Made by a program: the position numbers and the translations under genes
Assembly (NCBI RefSeq): GCF_003287355.1
Contig: NZ_QMIM01000031.1
Location: 1-55,765, forward strand
Direction of reading: 5' to 3'
Source: Halorubrum sp. 48-1-W
Lineage (GTDB): Archaea > Halobacteriota > Halobacteria > Halobacteriales > Haloferacaceae
Length of the DNA stretch: 55,765 nucleotides
In this document: positions 26,118 through 34,427 of the stretch, piece by piece
Layout of the letters: every line of letters starts with the position of its first letter
How positions within the stretch are numbered: the stretch's first letter is position 1
The notes under the pieces: generated by a model
The model's input: only the letters and a program-made list of their open reading frames with translations
The model's database searches: none
What the model was told of the DNA's origin: nothing

Positions 26118-26999
26118 TTACCCGTCCCCGTCGATTACCCGCGCGCCCGCCGGGTGGGTGTGACAGACCGTGGGGTCGTAGCCGGCGTCGGAGAGCCCGG
26201 TCCCGAGCGCGAAGACGGTGCGACCGAGCATCGCCATCGCCGCGCCCGTCCCGGGTCCGTCGTCGGCCTCGACCGCGTCCACCGCGTCGATCGCCTCGGC
26301 GACTTCGGGGACGAGCAACCCGGCCCGCTCCGCGAACTCGCGGGAGGCGTCCATCAGGGTAGGGACTCGTGGATCGGCACGGAGCCGGGAGAGGGCGCGC
26401 TCGCCGGCCTCGGTGAGTACGGCGGTGTCGCCCGCGAGCACCGCCTCGGTCGAGAGCTCACCGAACGTGACGTACTCGACGCGGGTGTGTGCGGGGATCC
26501 CGTCCAGTTCGCCGTGGCCCGGTGCGCCGGGCTCGACACGGATCGGGATCCCGCCACGCGCCTGTGCGACCACGTCGCCGAGCCCGGTTCCGCGTTCGAC
26601 CTCGGCCTCGTGAGCGAGACGAACGAGTTCGTTCTCGGAGCGCCCCCGATCGGCGACCGCGTTGGCGGCGAGCGCCGTCCCCAGCGCTGACGCCCCCGAG
26701 ACGCCGAAGCCGGCCCCGACCGGGAGGTCGGTCTCGAGGACCACCTGCGCCCGCACGTCGAGCGCTGCGAGCACGTCCGCGACCGCACCGATCGATGCCG
26801 ACTCGCCGTCGAGGGTGAGCGTGGCAGTGCCGCCCACGGCGGACGCGTCGTCGGCCAGCGTGACAGTCACGTCGACGCCGTCGGAGAGGGTCAACCCGGC
26901 ACCGCGGGAGCCCGCGGCAGCCGGGTCCGCGGCGGGGTGTGCACTGAAGAAGGCGGTGACGTGGCCGGGGACGAACGCGGTCGCCCGCTTCCCGTTCAT
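26118..26999 (-). CDS. Pantoate kinase (GHMP kinase family)
   Basis: This 293-aa protein is read from the ATG at 26999 (MNGKRATAFVPGHVTAFFS); the open frame continues upstream only as an antisense shadow. The GHMP ATP loop is LPVGAGFGVSGASALGTALA, and the C-terminal motif is DGPGTGAAMAMLG. Archaea make CoA with pantoate kinase and phosphopantothenate synthetase instead of the bacterial PanC/PanK route, and this protein matches the archaeal enzyme in length and the VPGHVTAFF opening. It phosphorylates pantoate with ATP in the cytoplasm. It is divergent from the small zinc-ribbon membrane protein gene. Confidence 0.88.
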   Translation of the reverse strand: MNGKRATAFVPGHVTAFFSAHPAADPAAAGSRGAGLTLSDGVDVTVTLADDASAVGGTATLTLDGESASIGAVADVLAALDVRAQVVLETDLPVGAGFGVSGASALGTALAANAVADRGRSENELVRLAHEAEVERGTGLGDVVAQARGGIPIRVEPGAPGHGELDGIPAHTRVEYVTFGELSTEAVLAGDTAVLTEAGERALSRLRADPRVPTLMDASREFAERAGLLVPEVAEAIDAVDAVEADDGPGTGAAMAMLGRTVFALGTGLSDAGYDPTVCHTHPAGARVIDGDG

Positions 27000-27092
27000 G
27001 TATCTCCGCACGCGAAGCCCCTGATTAACGGTTGTTATCGGCGACCGTCCGCCACCGTAGCCGGTAAGTATCGGCCCCGAGAAGCGGACGAC

Positions 27093-27647
27093 ATGCGACG
27101 TAGCCTCCGCGCGCCGGTCGCCGCCCTCCTGGCGACGTTCGTCCCCGGCCTCGGACACCTGTTCTTGGGGCGGCTCGGGCGGGCGATAGTGTGGCACGTG
27201 ACGGTCGTCGGCGGGGCGCTCGCGTTGTACAGCCTCTCGGATGCGGACCCCGTCGACCCGAGCGAGTCGATCGCCGACGTCACAGCCGGGATCCCCCCCG
27301 AGATCGCCCTGCCGATATCGGTGCTCGTCGGGCTCTCCGCGGTGGACGCGTTCCTCGTGGCGCGCTCGCAGGCCGCGGAGGCGGACCGGGCCGACGCCGC
27401 GACGGCGGCGATACGTCGACACGCTGCGGAGGGAAGCGAGGAGGACGCCGTCGGTCGCCACGGACTCGGGGCGAGAGGTACCGAATCGGACGGCCTCGGG
27501 ACGAGCGACGCGACGGCGACGACCGCCGAAACACCCGCCAGCGAACCCGCGAACGTCGAGTGTCCGCACTGTGGCCGCGAGACCGACGCGACCCTGGACT
27601 TCTGTCACTGGTGTACGGAGCCGCTCCCGTGGGACGACGCCGAGTAG
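27093..27647 (+). CDS. Small membrane protein with C-terminal zinc ribbon
   Basis: The protein has 184 aa from the ATG at 27093. Residues about 5-50 form hydrophobic segments (VAALLATFVPGLGHLFLGRLGRA, then WHVTVVGGALALYSL), and another lies near 70-85 (IALPISVLVGLSAVDAFLVA). A long acidic, low-complexity linker follows. The protein ends in a zinc ribbon with two CxxC pairs (CPHCGRE and CHWCTE). The PGLGHLFLGR motif recalls TM2-type or DUF-class small membrane proteins of haloarchaea. Function is unknown; the ribbon would be cytoplasmic. It is followed 75 bp later by a PAP2-type gene on the same strand. Confidence 0.72.
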   Translation: MRRSLRAPVAALLATFVPGLGHLFLGRLGRAIVWHVTVVGGALALYSLSDADPVDPSESIADVTAGIPPEIALPISVLVGLSAVDAFLVARSQAAEADRADAATAAIRRHAAEGSEEDAVGRHGLGARGTESDGLGTSDATATTAETPASEPANVECPHCGRETDATLDFCHWCTEPLPWDDAE

Positions 27648-27722
27648 GTGGCTCGTTCGCGATCCCCCATCTCGCCGGGAGCGCAGGAGTCATGTCTACC
27701 CGGTCGTAACCCCGGAGAACCG

Positions 27723-28565
27723 ATGTTGTTCGCGGCGCTCGCCACGCTGGTCGCGGGAGTCACCCTCGCGTGTTTCGCCCTCCTGTTCCCGGCGTGCGTC
27801 GGGATCGAACGGGTTCAGTCGGTCGCCGAGGACCGTGAACACCTCCGCCGTCGACTCCGGGCGGTCGGTCCCTACGTCGGCGGGCTGGGGGTCGTACTGC
27901 TCGTCAACAAGGGACTCCTCGACCGGCTCGAGGCGTTCTCTCGACGGTACGGCGTGGACGCGACCGCGTGGTTCTACGCCGTCGAGGGGGACTTCGTCGC
28001 GACCCTCCAGGGAGCGATCCCCGACTGGGGACTCTACTACTTCGCGCCCGTGTACGTGATCGGGTACGTCGTTCTGCTCGTCTTCCCGTTCGTGACGTAC
28101 CTGTTCGCCGAGAATCCCCGGCCACTGAAGACGCTCGTGGCGGCGTACGCGGTCAACTACACCGCAGCGATCGGCTGTTACGCGGCGGTGCTGGCGTACG
28201 GTCCGCGAAACTACCACCGCCTGCCCGGAGCGGACCCGAACGCGGCGCGCGTCGGGGAGCCGCTTCTCGACTCGTTCCGGCAGGTGACACAGCTCACGGC
28301 GCGGGTGAACGTCGAGACGAACGTGTTCCCCTCGCTTCACACGGCGCTTTCGGTGACCGTCCTCCTCGTCGCCGTTTCGACCCACGAGGAGTTCCCGCGG
28401 TGGACGCCCGTGGCCGCGTTCCTCGCAGGCAGCATCGTGATCGCGACGATGTACCTCGGGATCCACTGGGCGACCGACGTCGTCGCCGGCGTCGCTCTCG
28501 CTGTCGTCAGCGTCGCCGTCGCGGGACGGATCGTCGACCGAGCTGGCGGTCGGAGCGTGTGGTAG
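27723..28565 (+). CDS. PAP2-superfamily membrane phosphatase/phosphotransferase
   Basis: The protein has 280 aa from the ATG at 27723 and about six membrane segments. The PAP2 signature is visible in its later parts: VFPSLHTALSVTVLLV carries the catalytic histidine of the PSxH motif, and MYLGIHWATDVVAG carries the second histidine and aspartate. The first motif is degenerate around NYHRLPGAD, similar to the Aur1-type inositol phosphotransferases. Enzymes of this fold remove or transfer phosphate on lipid carriers at the outer membrane face. The lipid substrate is not readable. Confidence 0.82.
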   Translation: MLFAALATLVAGVTLACFALLFPACVGIERVQSVAEDREHLRRRLRAVGPYVGGLGVVLLVNKGLLDRLEAFSRRYGVDATAWFYAVEGDFVATLQGAIPDWGLYYFAPVYVIGYVVLLVFPFVTYLFAENPRPLKTLVAAYAVNYTAAIGCYAAVLAYGPRNYHRLPGADPNAARVGEPLLDSFRQVTQLTARVNVETNVFPSLHTALSVTVLLVAVSTHEEFPRWTPVAAFLAGSIVIATMYLGIHWATDVVAGVALAVVSVAVAGRIVDRAGGRSVW

Positions 28566-28846
28566 TTTCTCACGAGGCCGAACGGTTCCCAGCGGAACTG
28601 GAAGACGCCGGGCCACACGGAGACGACGTTCGGACGCTTGCCACGGAGTCGTGAAAACTGGAGAGAAAAACATCAGATATATGGTTTTAAAGCGAATATA
28701 TAAGATACCAAGACTATATCAACCGTTCAGGGAACGTGTCGGATTCGGCGTTCAGCGTCGCCGTCACTGGGGAGCGGTCCCACGACGTCAGTCGCGGATC
28801 GCCGGCGACGCATACATTTAACACTCACAGCACCCGATACGTCTCT
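28566..28846. other. AT-rich intergenic region before the SMC-related gene
   Basis: Between the PAP2 gene and the SMC-related gene, 28655-28730 is strongly AT-rich (ATATATGG, AATATATAAG). A TATA-like ATTTAA at 28815-28820 sits 27-32 bp upstream of the start at 28847, and this is likely the promoter of the SMC-related/RdfA pair. No gene is visible here. Confidence 0.5.
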
Positions 28847-30772
28847 ATGTCTACCGAGCAAGTCGTCCTGCCGGACGTGCGCGTCGACGTCCGCAACATC
28901 GGCGGGATAGACGAGACGGCGGTAACGATTCCGTCAGGTGTCTCCGTCCTCACCGGACGGAACGCGACGAACAGGACCTCGTTTCTCCAGGCGCTGATGG
29001 CCGGCCTCGGCAGCGACCGAAGCTCGCTGAAGGGGGACGCCGAGGAGGGTGCCGTCACGCTCGAGATCGGCGATGAGACGTACACGCGGACGCTCACGCG
29101 GCACGGCGGCACGGTTACGTTCGGCGGGGACCCCTACCTCGACGACCCTGAACTCGCCGACCTGTTCGCGTTCCTCCTCGAGAACAACGAGGCGCGCCAG
29201 GCCGTCGCGCGCGGCGACGACCTCCGGGAGATCATCATGCGGCCCATCGACACGGACCGGATCGAAGCCGAGATCGAGTCGTGTAAGCGGGAGCGCGACG
29301 AGTTGGAGGACGAGATCGATCGGCTCGACGAACTCGAACGCGAGCGCCCTAGGTTGGAGGAGGAGCGCCGGGAGAAACGTGAAGAGCTGGCCGACGCCCG
29401 CGAGGAACTGGCCGACGCACGGGCGCGCTTAGAGGAGCTCGACACCGGCGTCGAGGAGAGTCGGTCACAAAAACGGGAGCTGGAGGACGCCTTCCAGCGC
29501 GTTCGTGACGCCCGCTCGGAGCTGGAGGACTTGGAGTTCGACCTCGAGACCGAGCGCTCGACGCTGGCGGAATACGAGCGCGAACGCGAAGAGCTGGAGG
29601 CGACGCTCGCCGAGAAGGAGGAGAACGCGGGGAACCCCGACCGGCTCGCGGGGCGCATCGACGAGCTCCGGCGGCGCAAGCGCTCGCTCGACGACACGGT
29701 CAGCGAACTCAGCAGCGTCATCGGGTTCAATCAGGAACTGTTGGAGGGTGACGGGCTCGACGTCGTGGGAACCGACGACCCCACGAACGCGCTGACGGCC
29801 GACAGCGAGACCGTCTGTTGGACCTGCGGTTCGGAGGTGGAGACCGAACAGATAGAGGGAACGCTCGAGGACCTCCAGCGCCTCCGCTCGGAGAAGCTCG
29901 ACGAGCGCAAGGAGGTGCGCGCCGAGATCGACGAACTCACCGACAAACAGTCGCAGATCCAGCGGAGGAAGCGCGAGCGCCAGCGAACGAAGAACCGGCT
30001 CTCGGAGATCGAAACCGAGACGGAGACCACGCGAGCGCGGATCGAAGAGTTGGAGACGGCGATCGAGGCGAAACGGGACGAGATCGCGGAACTGGAGGCC
30101 GAAGCGGAGGAGATCGACGTCGACGGCCACGACGAGGCGCTCGACCTCCACCGCGAGATCAACGGGATCGAGCTCCGGATCGAGCGGCTGGAGTCGACGA
30201 TCGACGACCTCGACGCCGAGATCGACGACCTCGAGACGGCCATCGACGACCGCGACGAGCTCCGCGAGGAACGCGAGGCGCTCGCCGACAGGCTGACCGA
30301 GCTCCGAACGCGTGTCGACCGCGTCGAGGAGGGTGCCGTGGAGGCGTTCAACGAGCACATGGAGACGGTACTCGGGATCCTCGGGTACGACAACCTCGAC
30401 CGGATCTGGATCGAACGGCGCGAGACCGAGGTTCTGGAGGGGCGTCGGAAGGTGTCTCGAACCCGTTTTGAACTCCATATCGTGCGCTCGGCGCCCGACG
30501 GGACGGCGTACGAGGACACGGTCGATCACCTCTCAGAGAGCGAACGCGAGGTCACAGGGCTCGTGTTCGCGCTCGCCGGCTACCTCGTCCACGACGTCCA
30601 CGAGCTCGTGCCGTTCGTCCTCCTCGACTCGCTCGAATCGATCGACTCGGAACGGATCGCCCGCGTCGTGGACTACTTCCGCGAGTACGGGGACTACTTC
30701 GTGACGGCCCTCCTCCCGGGGGACGCTGCCGCGCTCTCGGAGGAGTACGCGTACATCGAGGACATCGACTGA
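28847..30772 (+). CDS. Archaea-specific SMC-related protein (Sph/Rad50-like)
   Basis: The protein has 641 aa from the ATG at 28847. The N-terminal ATPase half has the Walker A variant LTGRNATNRTSFLQ, which lacks the usual GKS/T, as in haloarchaeal Sph-like proteins. Two long charged coiled coils (about residues 140-320 and 335-510) are joined by a zinc hook CWTC near residue 325. The C-terminal half carries the signature LSESEREVTGLVFALA and Walker B FVLLDSLESID. SMC-like proteins bridge or tether DNA. It precedes rdfA by 103 bp, a pairing I know from Haloferax, where the neighbour governs rod shape. Confidence 0.9.
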   Translation: MSTEQVVLPDVRVDVRNIGGIDETAVTIPSGVSVLTGRNATNRTSFLQALMAGLGSDRSSLKGDAEEGAVTLEIGDETYTRTLTRHGGTVTFGGDPYLDDPELADLFAFLLENNEARQAVARGDDLREIIMRPIDTDRIEAEIESCKRERDELEDEIDRLDELERERPRLEEERREKREELADAREELADARARLEELDTGVEESRSQKRELEDAFQRVRDARSELEDLEFDLETERSTLAEYEREREELEATLAEKEENAGNPDRLAGRIDELRRRKRSLDDTVSELSSVIGFNQELLEGDGLDVVGTDDPTNALTADSETVCWTCGSEVETEQIEGTLEDLQRLRSEKLDERKEVRAEIDELTDKQSQIQRRKRERQRTKNRLSEIETETETTRARIEELETAIEAKRDEIAELEAEAEEIDVDGHDEALDLHREINGIELRIERLESTIDDLDAEIDDLETAIDDRDELREEREALADRLTELRTRVDRVEEGAVEAFNEHMETVLGILGYDNLDRIWIERRETEVLEGRRKVSRTRFELHIVRSAPDGTAYEDTVDHLSESEREVTGLVFALAGYLVHDVHELVPFVLLDSLESIDSERIARVVDYFREYGDYFVTALLPGDAAALSEEYAYIEDID

Positions 30773-30875
30773 CCGACGGTCGATCCACGTACGGAACACC
30801 CCGACGTCGGACACGGTCGACCGGACAGGGCTATTACACCGTTAACTTTGTAATGGAGAGGAGGATATCGAGGGT

Positions 30876-31472
30876 ATGACCGCTCGGACCGACAAGCCGG
30901 CGACGAAAGTAGCACGGGTTATCCGCGAGTACGATCTGGACGGGATCGGGAGACGGCTCGAGGAGGAGTGGACGGGTGTATCGGGCGAGCGAACCAGCCT
31001 CCGTGACCTCGCCGACGAGTTCAACCAGGCCGTCCTGGAGGCTGCGCTCCGCCGGGCGGGCGGCGCTCCGCTCGACTTCGAGGTGGTCGGGACGTACGAA
31101 TCGCTCCGGTCGGACGCCGGACCGGAGGTGAACCGCGCGCGCCGTCGGCTCGAACGCGAGGGCGTCGACCCGGAGACCGTGGAGGGGGATTTCGTTACCC
31201 ACCAGGCGATCCACACCTACCTCACGAAGGACCGGGGGGCGACGCTACCCGAGAACGACGTCGACCCCGTGGACCGCAAGGTCGAGACGGTGGAAAAGCT
31301 CCAAGGCCGCGTGACCGTCGTGACCGAGAAGGCGGTCTCGTCGCTCGCCTCGTCCGGCGCGCTCGACCACGACGGATACGAGATACTCGTGGACGTCCGC
31401 GCCGTCTGCCCCGAGTGCGGGTCCGACTACGCTGCCGGGGAACTGTTCCGACGAGGCGGATGTGACTGCTAA
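30876..31472 (+). CDS. rdfA: Rod-determining factor RdfA
   Basis: This 198-aa protein matches the haloarchaeal RdfA family in length and in its opening (ATKVARVIREYDLDGIGRRLEEEWTG). The first 110 residues are helical and include the core LRDLADEFNQAVLEAALRRAG. The C-terminus carries a Cys cluster (CPECGSDYAAGELFRRGGCDC) that probably binds zinc. In Haloferax volcanii RdfA is required for rod formation, and its gene lies beside an SMC-related gene exactly as here. A second TATA-like stretch near 30840-30852 could give it a promoter of its own. No membrane segment is seen. Confidence 0.88.
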   Translation: MTARTDKPATKVARVIREYDLDGIGRRLEEEWTGVSGERTSLRDLADEFNQAVLEAALRRAGGAPLDFEVVGTYESLRSDAGPEVNRARRRLEREGVDPETVEGDFVTHQAIHTYLTKDRGATLPENDVDPVDRKVETVEKLQGRVTVVTEKAVSSLASSGALDHDGYEILVDVRAVCPECGSDYAAGELFRRGGCDC

Positions 31473-31731
31473 ACACGACTAAATATAATATCCACAGTAT
31501 ATATGTTATTTTGGTATGTCTGGTGTCGGTGTATAAACCGTGGGGCGGAGTCGACCCACAACGACTCCTCCCGTCACCAGCCCCCAATTCGCGAGAGATA
31601 CGCCGCTCGCGGTGTTGCTCCCGGCAGAAGTAGTCCCGGGCGGATTCGAACCGCGAGGACTCGAATCCGCTCGTCCTCTGGGTTCGACCCGCCGAGGATA
31701 CCCGCGCCTCACGAACGTGTTCGGCGCAAAG
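31473..31731. other. Intergenic region with a duplicated tRNA 3' end
   Basis: The first 60 bp after rdfA are AT-rich (ATATAATATCC, AGTATATATG). From about 31628 the sequence contains a partial copy of the tRNA-Gln 3' half and then about 75 bp of unrelated DNA before the intact tRNA. No open frame in this stretch looks like a gene. Confidence 0.5.
31628..31654 (-). repeat. 27-bp direct repeat of the tRNA-Gln 3' end, possible att scar
   Basis: These 27 bases are identical to 31729-31755, which cover the last 24 bases of the intact tRNA-Gln (acceptor and T-arm side) plus three beyond. Similarity stops sharply on the inner side. Site-specific integrases often duplicate exactly this part of a tRNA, so this may mark an old integration site from which the element has gone. 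No integrase gene is present. The other explanation is a relic tandem tRNA gene. Confidence 0.6.
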
Positions 31732-31804
31732 TAGTCCCGGGCGGATTCGAACCGCCGTCAATGGCTCCAAAGGCCATTATGATTGGCCACTACACCACGG
31801 GACT
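31732..31804 (-). tRNA. tRNA-Gln (anticodon TTG)
   Basis: The minus strand folds as a 73-nt tRNA. The acceptor stem is AGTCCCG with CGGGACT and discriminator A. The D arm is GTG with CAT and contains the AGTGGCC loop. The anticodon stem ATGGC/GCCAT holds the loop CTTTGGA, and the T arm GGCGG/CCGCC holds TTCGAAT. The anticodon TTG decodes CAA. CCA is not encoded. Confidence 0.95.
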
Positions 31805-31851
31805 GCGATCGGACCTAACCGGGCCGGCCTCAAGTAGGTTACTTTCCAGGG

Positions 31852-33192
31852 TTACGATCCCCGGTCGGAACGGTCGTCCGTGCCCTCCCCGCTCTCGTCG
31901 GCGCCGTCGTCGGGATCGCCTTCGTCGTCCGAGTCGCCGCTATCCGATCCGCCACCGAGGAGCGACCCCGTGAACAGGCCCGACCCCTCGTCAGTCCCCT
32001 CCCCCACGTCGGATCCCTTCACATCGGAGCCGTCCACGCTCGGGTCGCCGGAACCGTCTCCCGTTTCCGGGTCGTCGTCGAGCCCCCCGGCGACGGGCAC
32101 GGACGGCGGCCGGTAGGTGTAGACGAACTCGCCGGCGACGGCGTGGAACGCCCCGGTGTTCGGGTCCTCGACGACGCCGGTGTCGTTGTCGATGGAGAAG
32201 TCGACGAGGTCGCGTAGCTCCTCGGCGTGCGCCTCCGGCCGGTCGTAGACCGCCGGGGGGAGCCGGACCCGCGTGATCCACTCGTCGAACTCCGAACGGT
32301 CGTCGCGGTACGAGAGGTACGCCCGTTCGGCCTCGCTCACGTCGAAGGAGCCGCCGTAGCGCCCGTAGACGAGTCCGGCGGCGCCGAGGAGGCCGACGAC
32401 CAGCAACGCGGGGCCGCCGACGCCCCGAAGCGGGCCGTACGTCCGCTCGACGGCCTCCGTGACCTGCTGGTCGTCCGAGTCCGACTGGACGCCGGGGTCG
32501 GAGACAGTGTAGGTGTCCCCCTCGTGGGAGATCCCGAACTCGACCGAACGCGTGTACGTGACGTCCTGACCGTTGAGCGTGCCCGCCACCTCGACGTCGG
32601 TGACGACGAACGTCTCCGTCTCGCCGGGCGACGCGCCGAGCTGCTCGTCGATCGCCGAGACCCGCCCGTCGATCGCGGTGCTGTTCAGCGTGAAGGGGGC
32701 GGAGACGGTCTCGCGCGGGTCGACGCCCTCGGCGGTCGTCGAGTCGACCGTCTCGTTCTGCTCCCAGTAGACCACCCCCTCCTCGCCGACGTTTCGGACC
32801 ACCAGCTCCGAGTCGACCGCGACGTCGACGTCCTCGGCCGAGTCGGCAGCGTAGACGACTTCGGCAGCGACGTCGAGCTCGGGGGCGATCGTCGCGAAGT
32901 ACGTCTCGCGGTCCGTGAGTTCGTCGCCGATCGAGAAGACGGGGCTCGGCTCGGTCACCTCGGCGCTGTGGGTGTACCCCGTCTCGACGGTCCACGAGGA
33001 GACGGTTCGCGTCTGCGTCTCCGTGCCTGGATCGACGTGGGTCGTGTAGACGAGCGCCCCGCCGGCGACGGCGACGAGGAGACAGACGACGAGGAGGACG
33101 GTGAACTGTGCGTCGAGGAACGCGCGGAGTCGAAGCCGGGTGTCGTCGGGTCCCGCGGACGTGTGATCGTCGGGGTCTGGAGGCGTGCTCAT
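31852..33192 (-). CDS. DUF5305-type membrane protein linked to signal peptidase
   Basis: The protein has 446 aa from the ATG at 33192; upstream frame extension is antisense noise. A short acidic N-terminus is followed by one membrane segment (about residues 26-50, VLLVVCLLVAVAGGALVYTT). An outward beta-rich domain of about 230 residues comes next, then a second membrane segment (ALLVVGLLGAAGLVYGR) and an intracellular part. The last 80 residues are a Ser/Asp/Gly low-complexity tail. The arrangement fits the DUF5305 family, which I recall beside haloarchaeal SipW-like signal peptidases. The start is only 5 bp after the peptidase stop, so the two are cotranscribed. Confidence 0.8.
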   Translation of the reverse strand: MSTPPDPDDHTSAGPDDTRLRLRAFLDAQFTVLLVVCLLVAVAGGALVYTTHVDPGTETQTRTVSSWTVETGYTHSAEVTEPSPVFSIGDELTDRETYFATIAPELDVAAEVVYAADSAEDVDVAVDSELVVRNVGEEGVVYWEQNETVDSTTAEGVDPRETVSAPFTLNSTAIDGRVSAIDEQLGASPGETETFVVTDVEVAGTLNGQDVTYTRSVEFGISHEGDTYTVSDPGVQSDSDDQQVTEAVERTYGPLRGVGGPALLVVGLLGAAGLVYGRYGGSFDVSEAERAYLSYRDDRSEFDEWITRVRLPPAVYDRPEAHAEELRDLVDFSIDNDTGVVEDPNTGAFHAVAGEFVYTYRPPSVPVAGGLDDDPETGDGSGDPSVDGSDVKGSDVGEGTDEGSGLFTGSLLGGGSDSGDSDDEGDPDDGADESGEGTDDRSDRGS

Positions 33193-33197
33193 GGGTA

Positions 33198-34358
33198 TCA
33201 GTAGAGTTTTCGGAGGAGGCGTCGGTGGAGCGGGGTCGTCCGGCGCGACTCGCGGCTCCGGAGCCGTGCCGGCTCGCCACGGAGCAGGGCGAAGCCGGCG
33301 AGGAGGATGCCACCGCCGAGCAGGGCGTCGATCGCGACGATCGGGGCCCACGGGTGGACCTCGTAGAGGCCGTCGATGACCGCCGGCGGCAACACCGCCA
33401 GGTACCGGTGCTCGACCACGAACATCCGGTAGTAGCCGGTCTCGTCGGGGGCCGTCAGCGTCACCGTGGTCGACCCCTCACTGCGGGGGCCGACCGCGAC
33501 CCGCTGGGGTTCGACGGTCACGCCGGGGCTCGCCGGGGTGACGTACGTCCGAACCGGAACGAGCCCCGCGTTGGGGACGACGTACTCCACCTCCTGGCTC
33601 GTTCCCCGCTCGATTACGGTGGGCCTGTCGGACTCGAACTCCGCGCTGACGACGCCGTACTCCTGGGTGCCGCCGGGAACGACCATCGCCGCCGTCGCGG
33701 TCGCCATCAACACGAGCGCGAGCACGGCGAGGATGGCCGTCACCGAGGTGCCGTCGTCGCGGGAGCGGTCCCGTTCCGGGCGGTCGCGGGTCGATCCCGT
33801 GAGCACCCAGTCGGCGACGTACGCGACGATCGAGAGCCCGAAGAGGAGGTACGCGAGCCCCTGGGTCCCCTGGAACGACCTGACGCCGAACGTCACCGCG
33901 AGCCACGTCTGGACCCCCTCCATCGACGACTGGAACGCCATGGCGACCGTGCCGAGGTGCGGGATCACGACCACGTTTCCGCCGACGGCGAGCGCCTTCG
34001 CGACGACGTCGGCCTCCTGGACGACCGGCTCGCCGCCGTCCTGGTCGGTGAAGGGGTTGTTGTCGCCCTGCGTGATGTAGCCGCGTTCGGTCTCCTCGAC
34101 GACCCGGTGGGTCGTGAGCCCGCCGCCCTCGATCTCCTGGGCGTCGAAGGTCACGACGTCGCCGACGCCGATCCCCCCGGCGACCGGCGCGGGGATCGCG
34201 ACGAACCCGTCACCGGGGGCGAGCGTGGGCTGCATGCTCCCCGTCTCGACGAAGCTCAGGAGGATCGGCTGGCCGAGGAACTGCCCGACGACGAGCGAGA
34301 GCACGACGAGGACCGCCGCGACCTGTAGGCCGATCGAGAAGAATCGTCGGGGAGACAT
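33198..34358 (-). CDS. Signal peptidase I (Sec11/SipW type) with C-terminal ectodomain
   Basis: The protein has 386 aa. An N-terminal membrane anchor (about residues 8-30) is followed by the S26B catalytic core, with the serine in ETGSMQPTL (S41) and the histidine in TTHRVVEET (H84) instead of the bacterial lysine, then GYITQGDNN. Residues about 165-185 and 207-228 are further membrane segments. Then comes a beta-sandwich ectodomain (about 235-335) and a last membrane helix near 345-365. The length is twice that of a plain archaeal Sec11. The DUF5305 gene and nearby DUF1102 proteins suggest a dedicated peptidase for that secretion class. Confidence 0.9.
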   Translation of the reverse strand: MSPRRFFSIGLQVAAVLVVLSLVVGQFLGQPILLSFVETGSMQPTLAPGDGFVAIPAPVAGGIGVGDVVTFDAQEIEGGGLTTHRVVEETERGYITQGDNNPFTDQDGGEPVVQEADVVAKALAVGGNVVVIPHLGTVAMAFQSSMEGVQTWLAVTFGVRSFQGTQGLAYLLFGLSIVAYVADWVLTGSTRDRPERDRSRDDGTSVTAILAVLALVLMATATAAMVVPGGTQEYGVVSAEFESDRPTVIERGTSQEVEYVVPNAGLVPVRTYVTPASPGVTVEPQRVAVGPRSEGSTTVTLTAPDETGYYRMFVVEHRYLAVLPPAVIDGLYEVHPWAPIVAIDALLGGGILLAGFALLRGEPARLRSRESRRTTPLHRRLLRKLY

Positions 34359-34427
34359 GTGTCAATCAGGAAGCAACCGGGTTCGATAGTACGCAATCAT
34401 CGGTGTGTGATAAATTCGCTGGTCGTG

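Noticed and set aside
21847-26163. A 1438-codon open frame on the plus strand
   Set aside because: It runs antisense to the MFS and srp54 genes and in a wrong frame through the sufS-sufU fusion. Its Arg/Gly/Asp-rich composition is the usual shadow of GC-rich haloarchaeal genes, while the covered frames encode recognisable families.
31631-31700. Second tRNA gene beside tRNA-Gln
   Set aside because: Only the 3' half matches a tRNA. No acceptor 5' strand, D arm or anticodon arm can be folded from 31655-31731.
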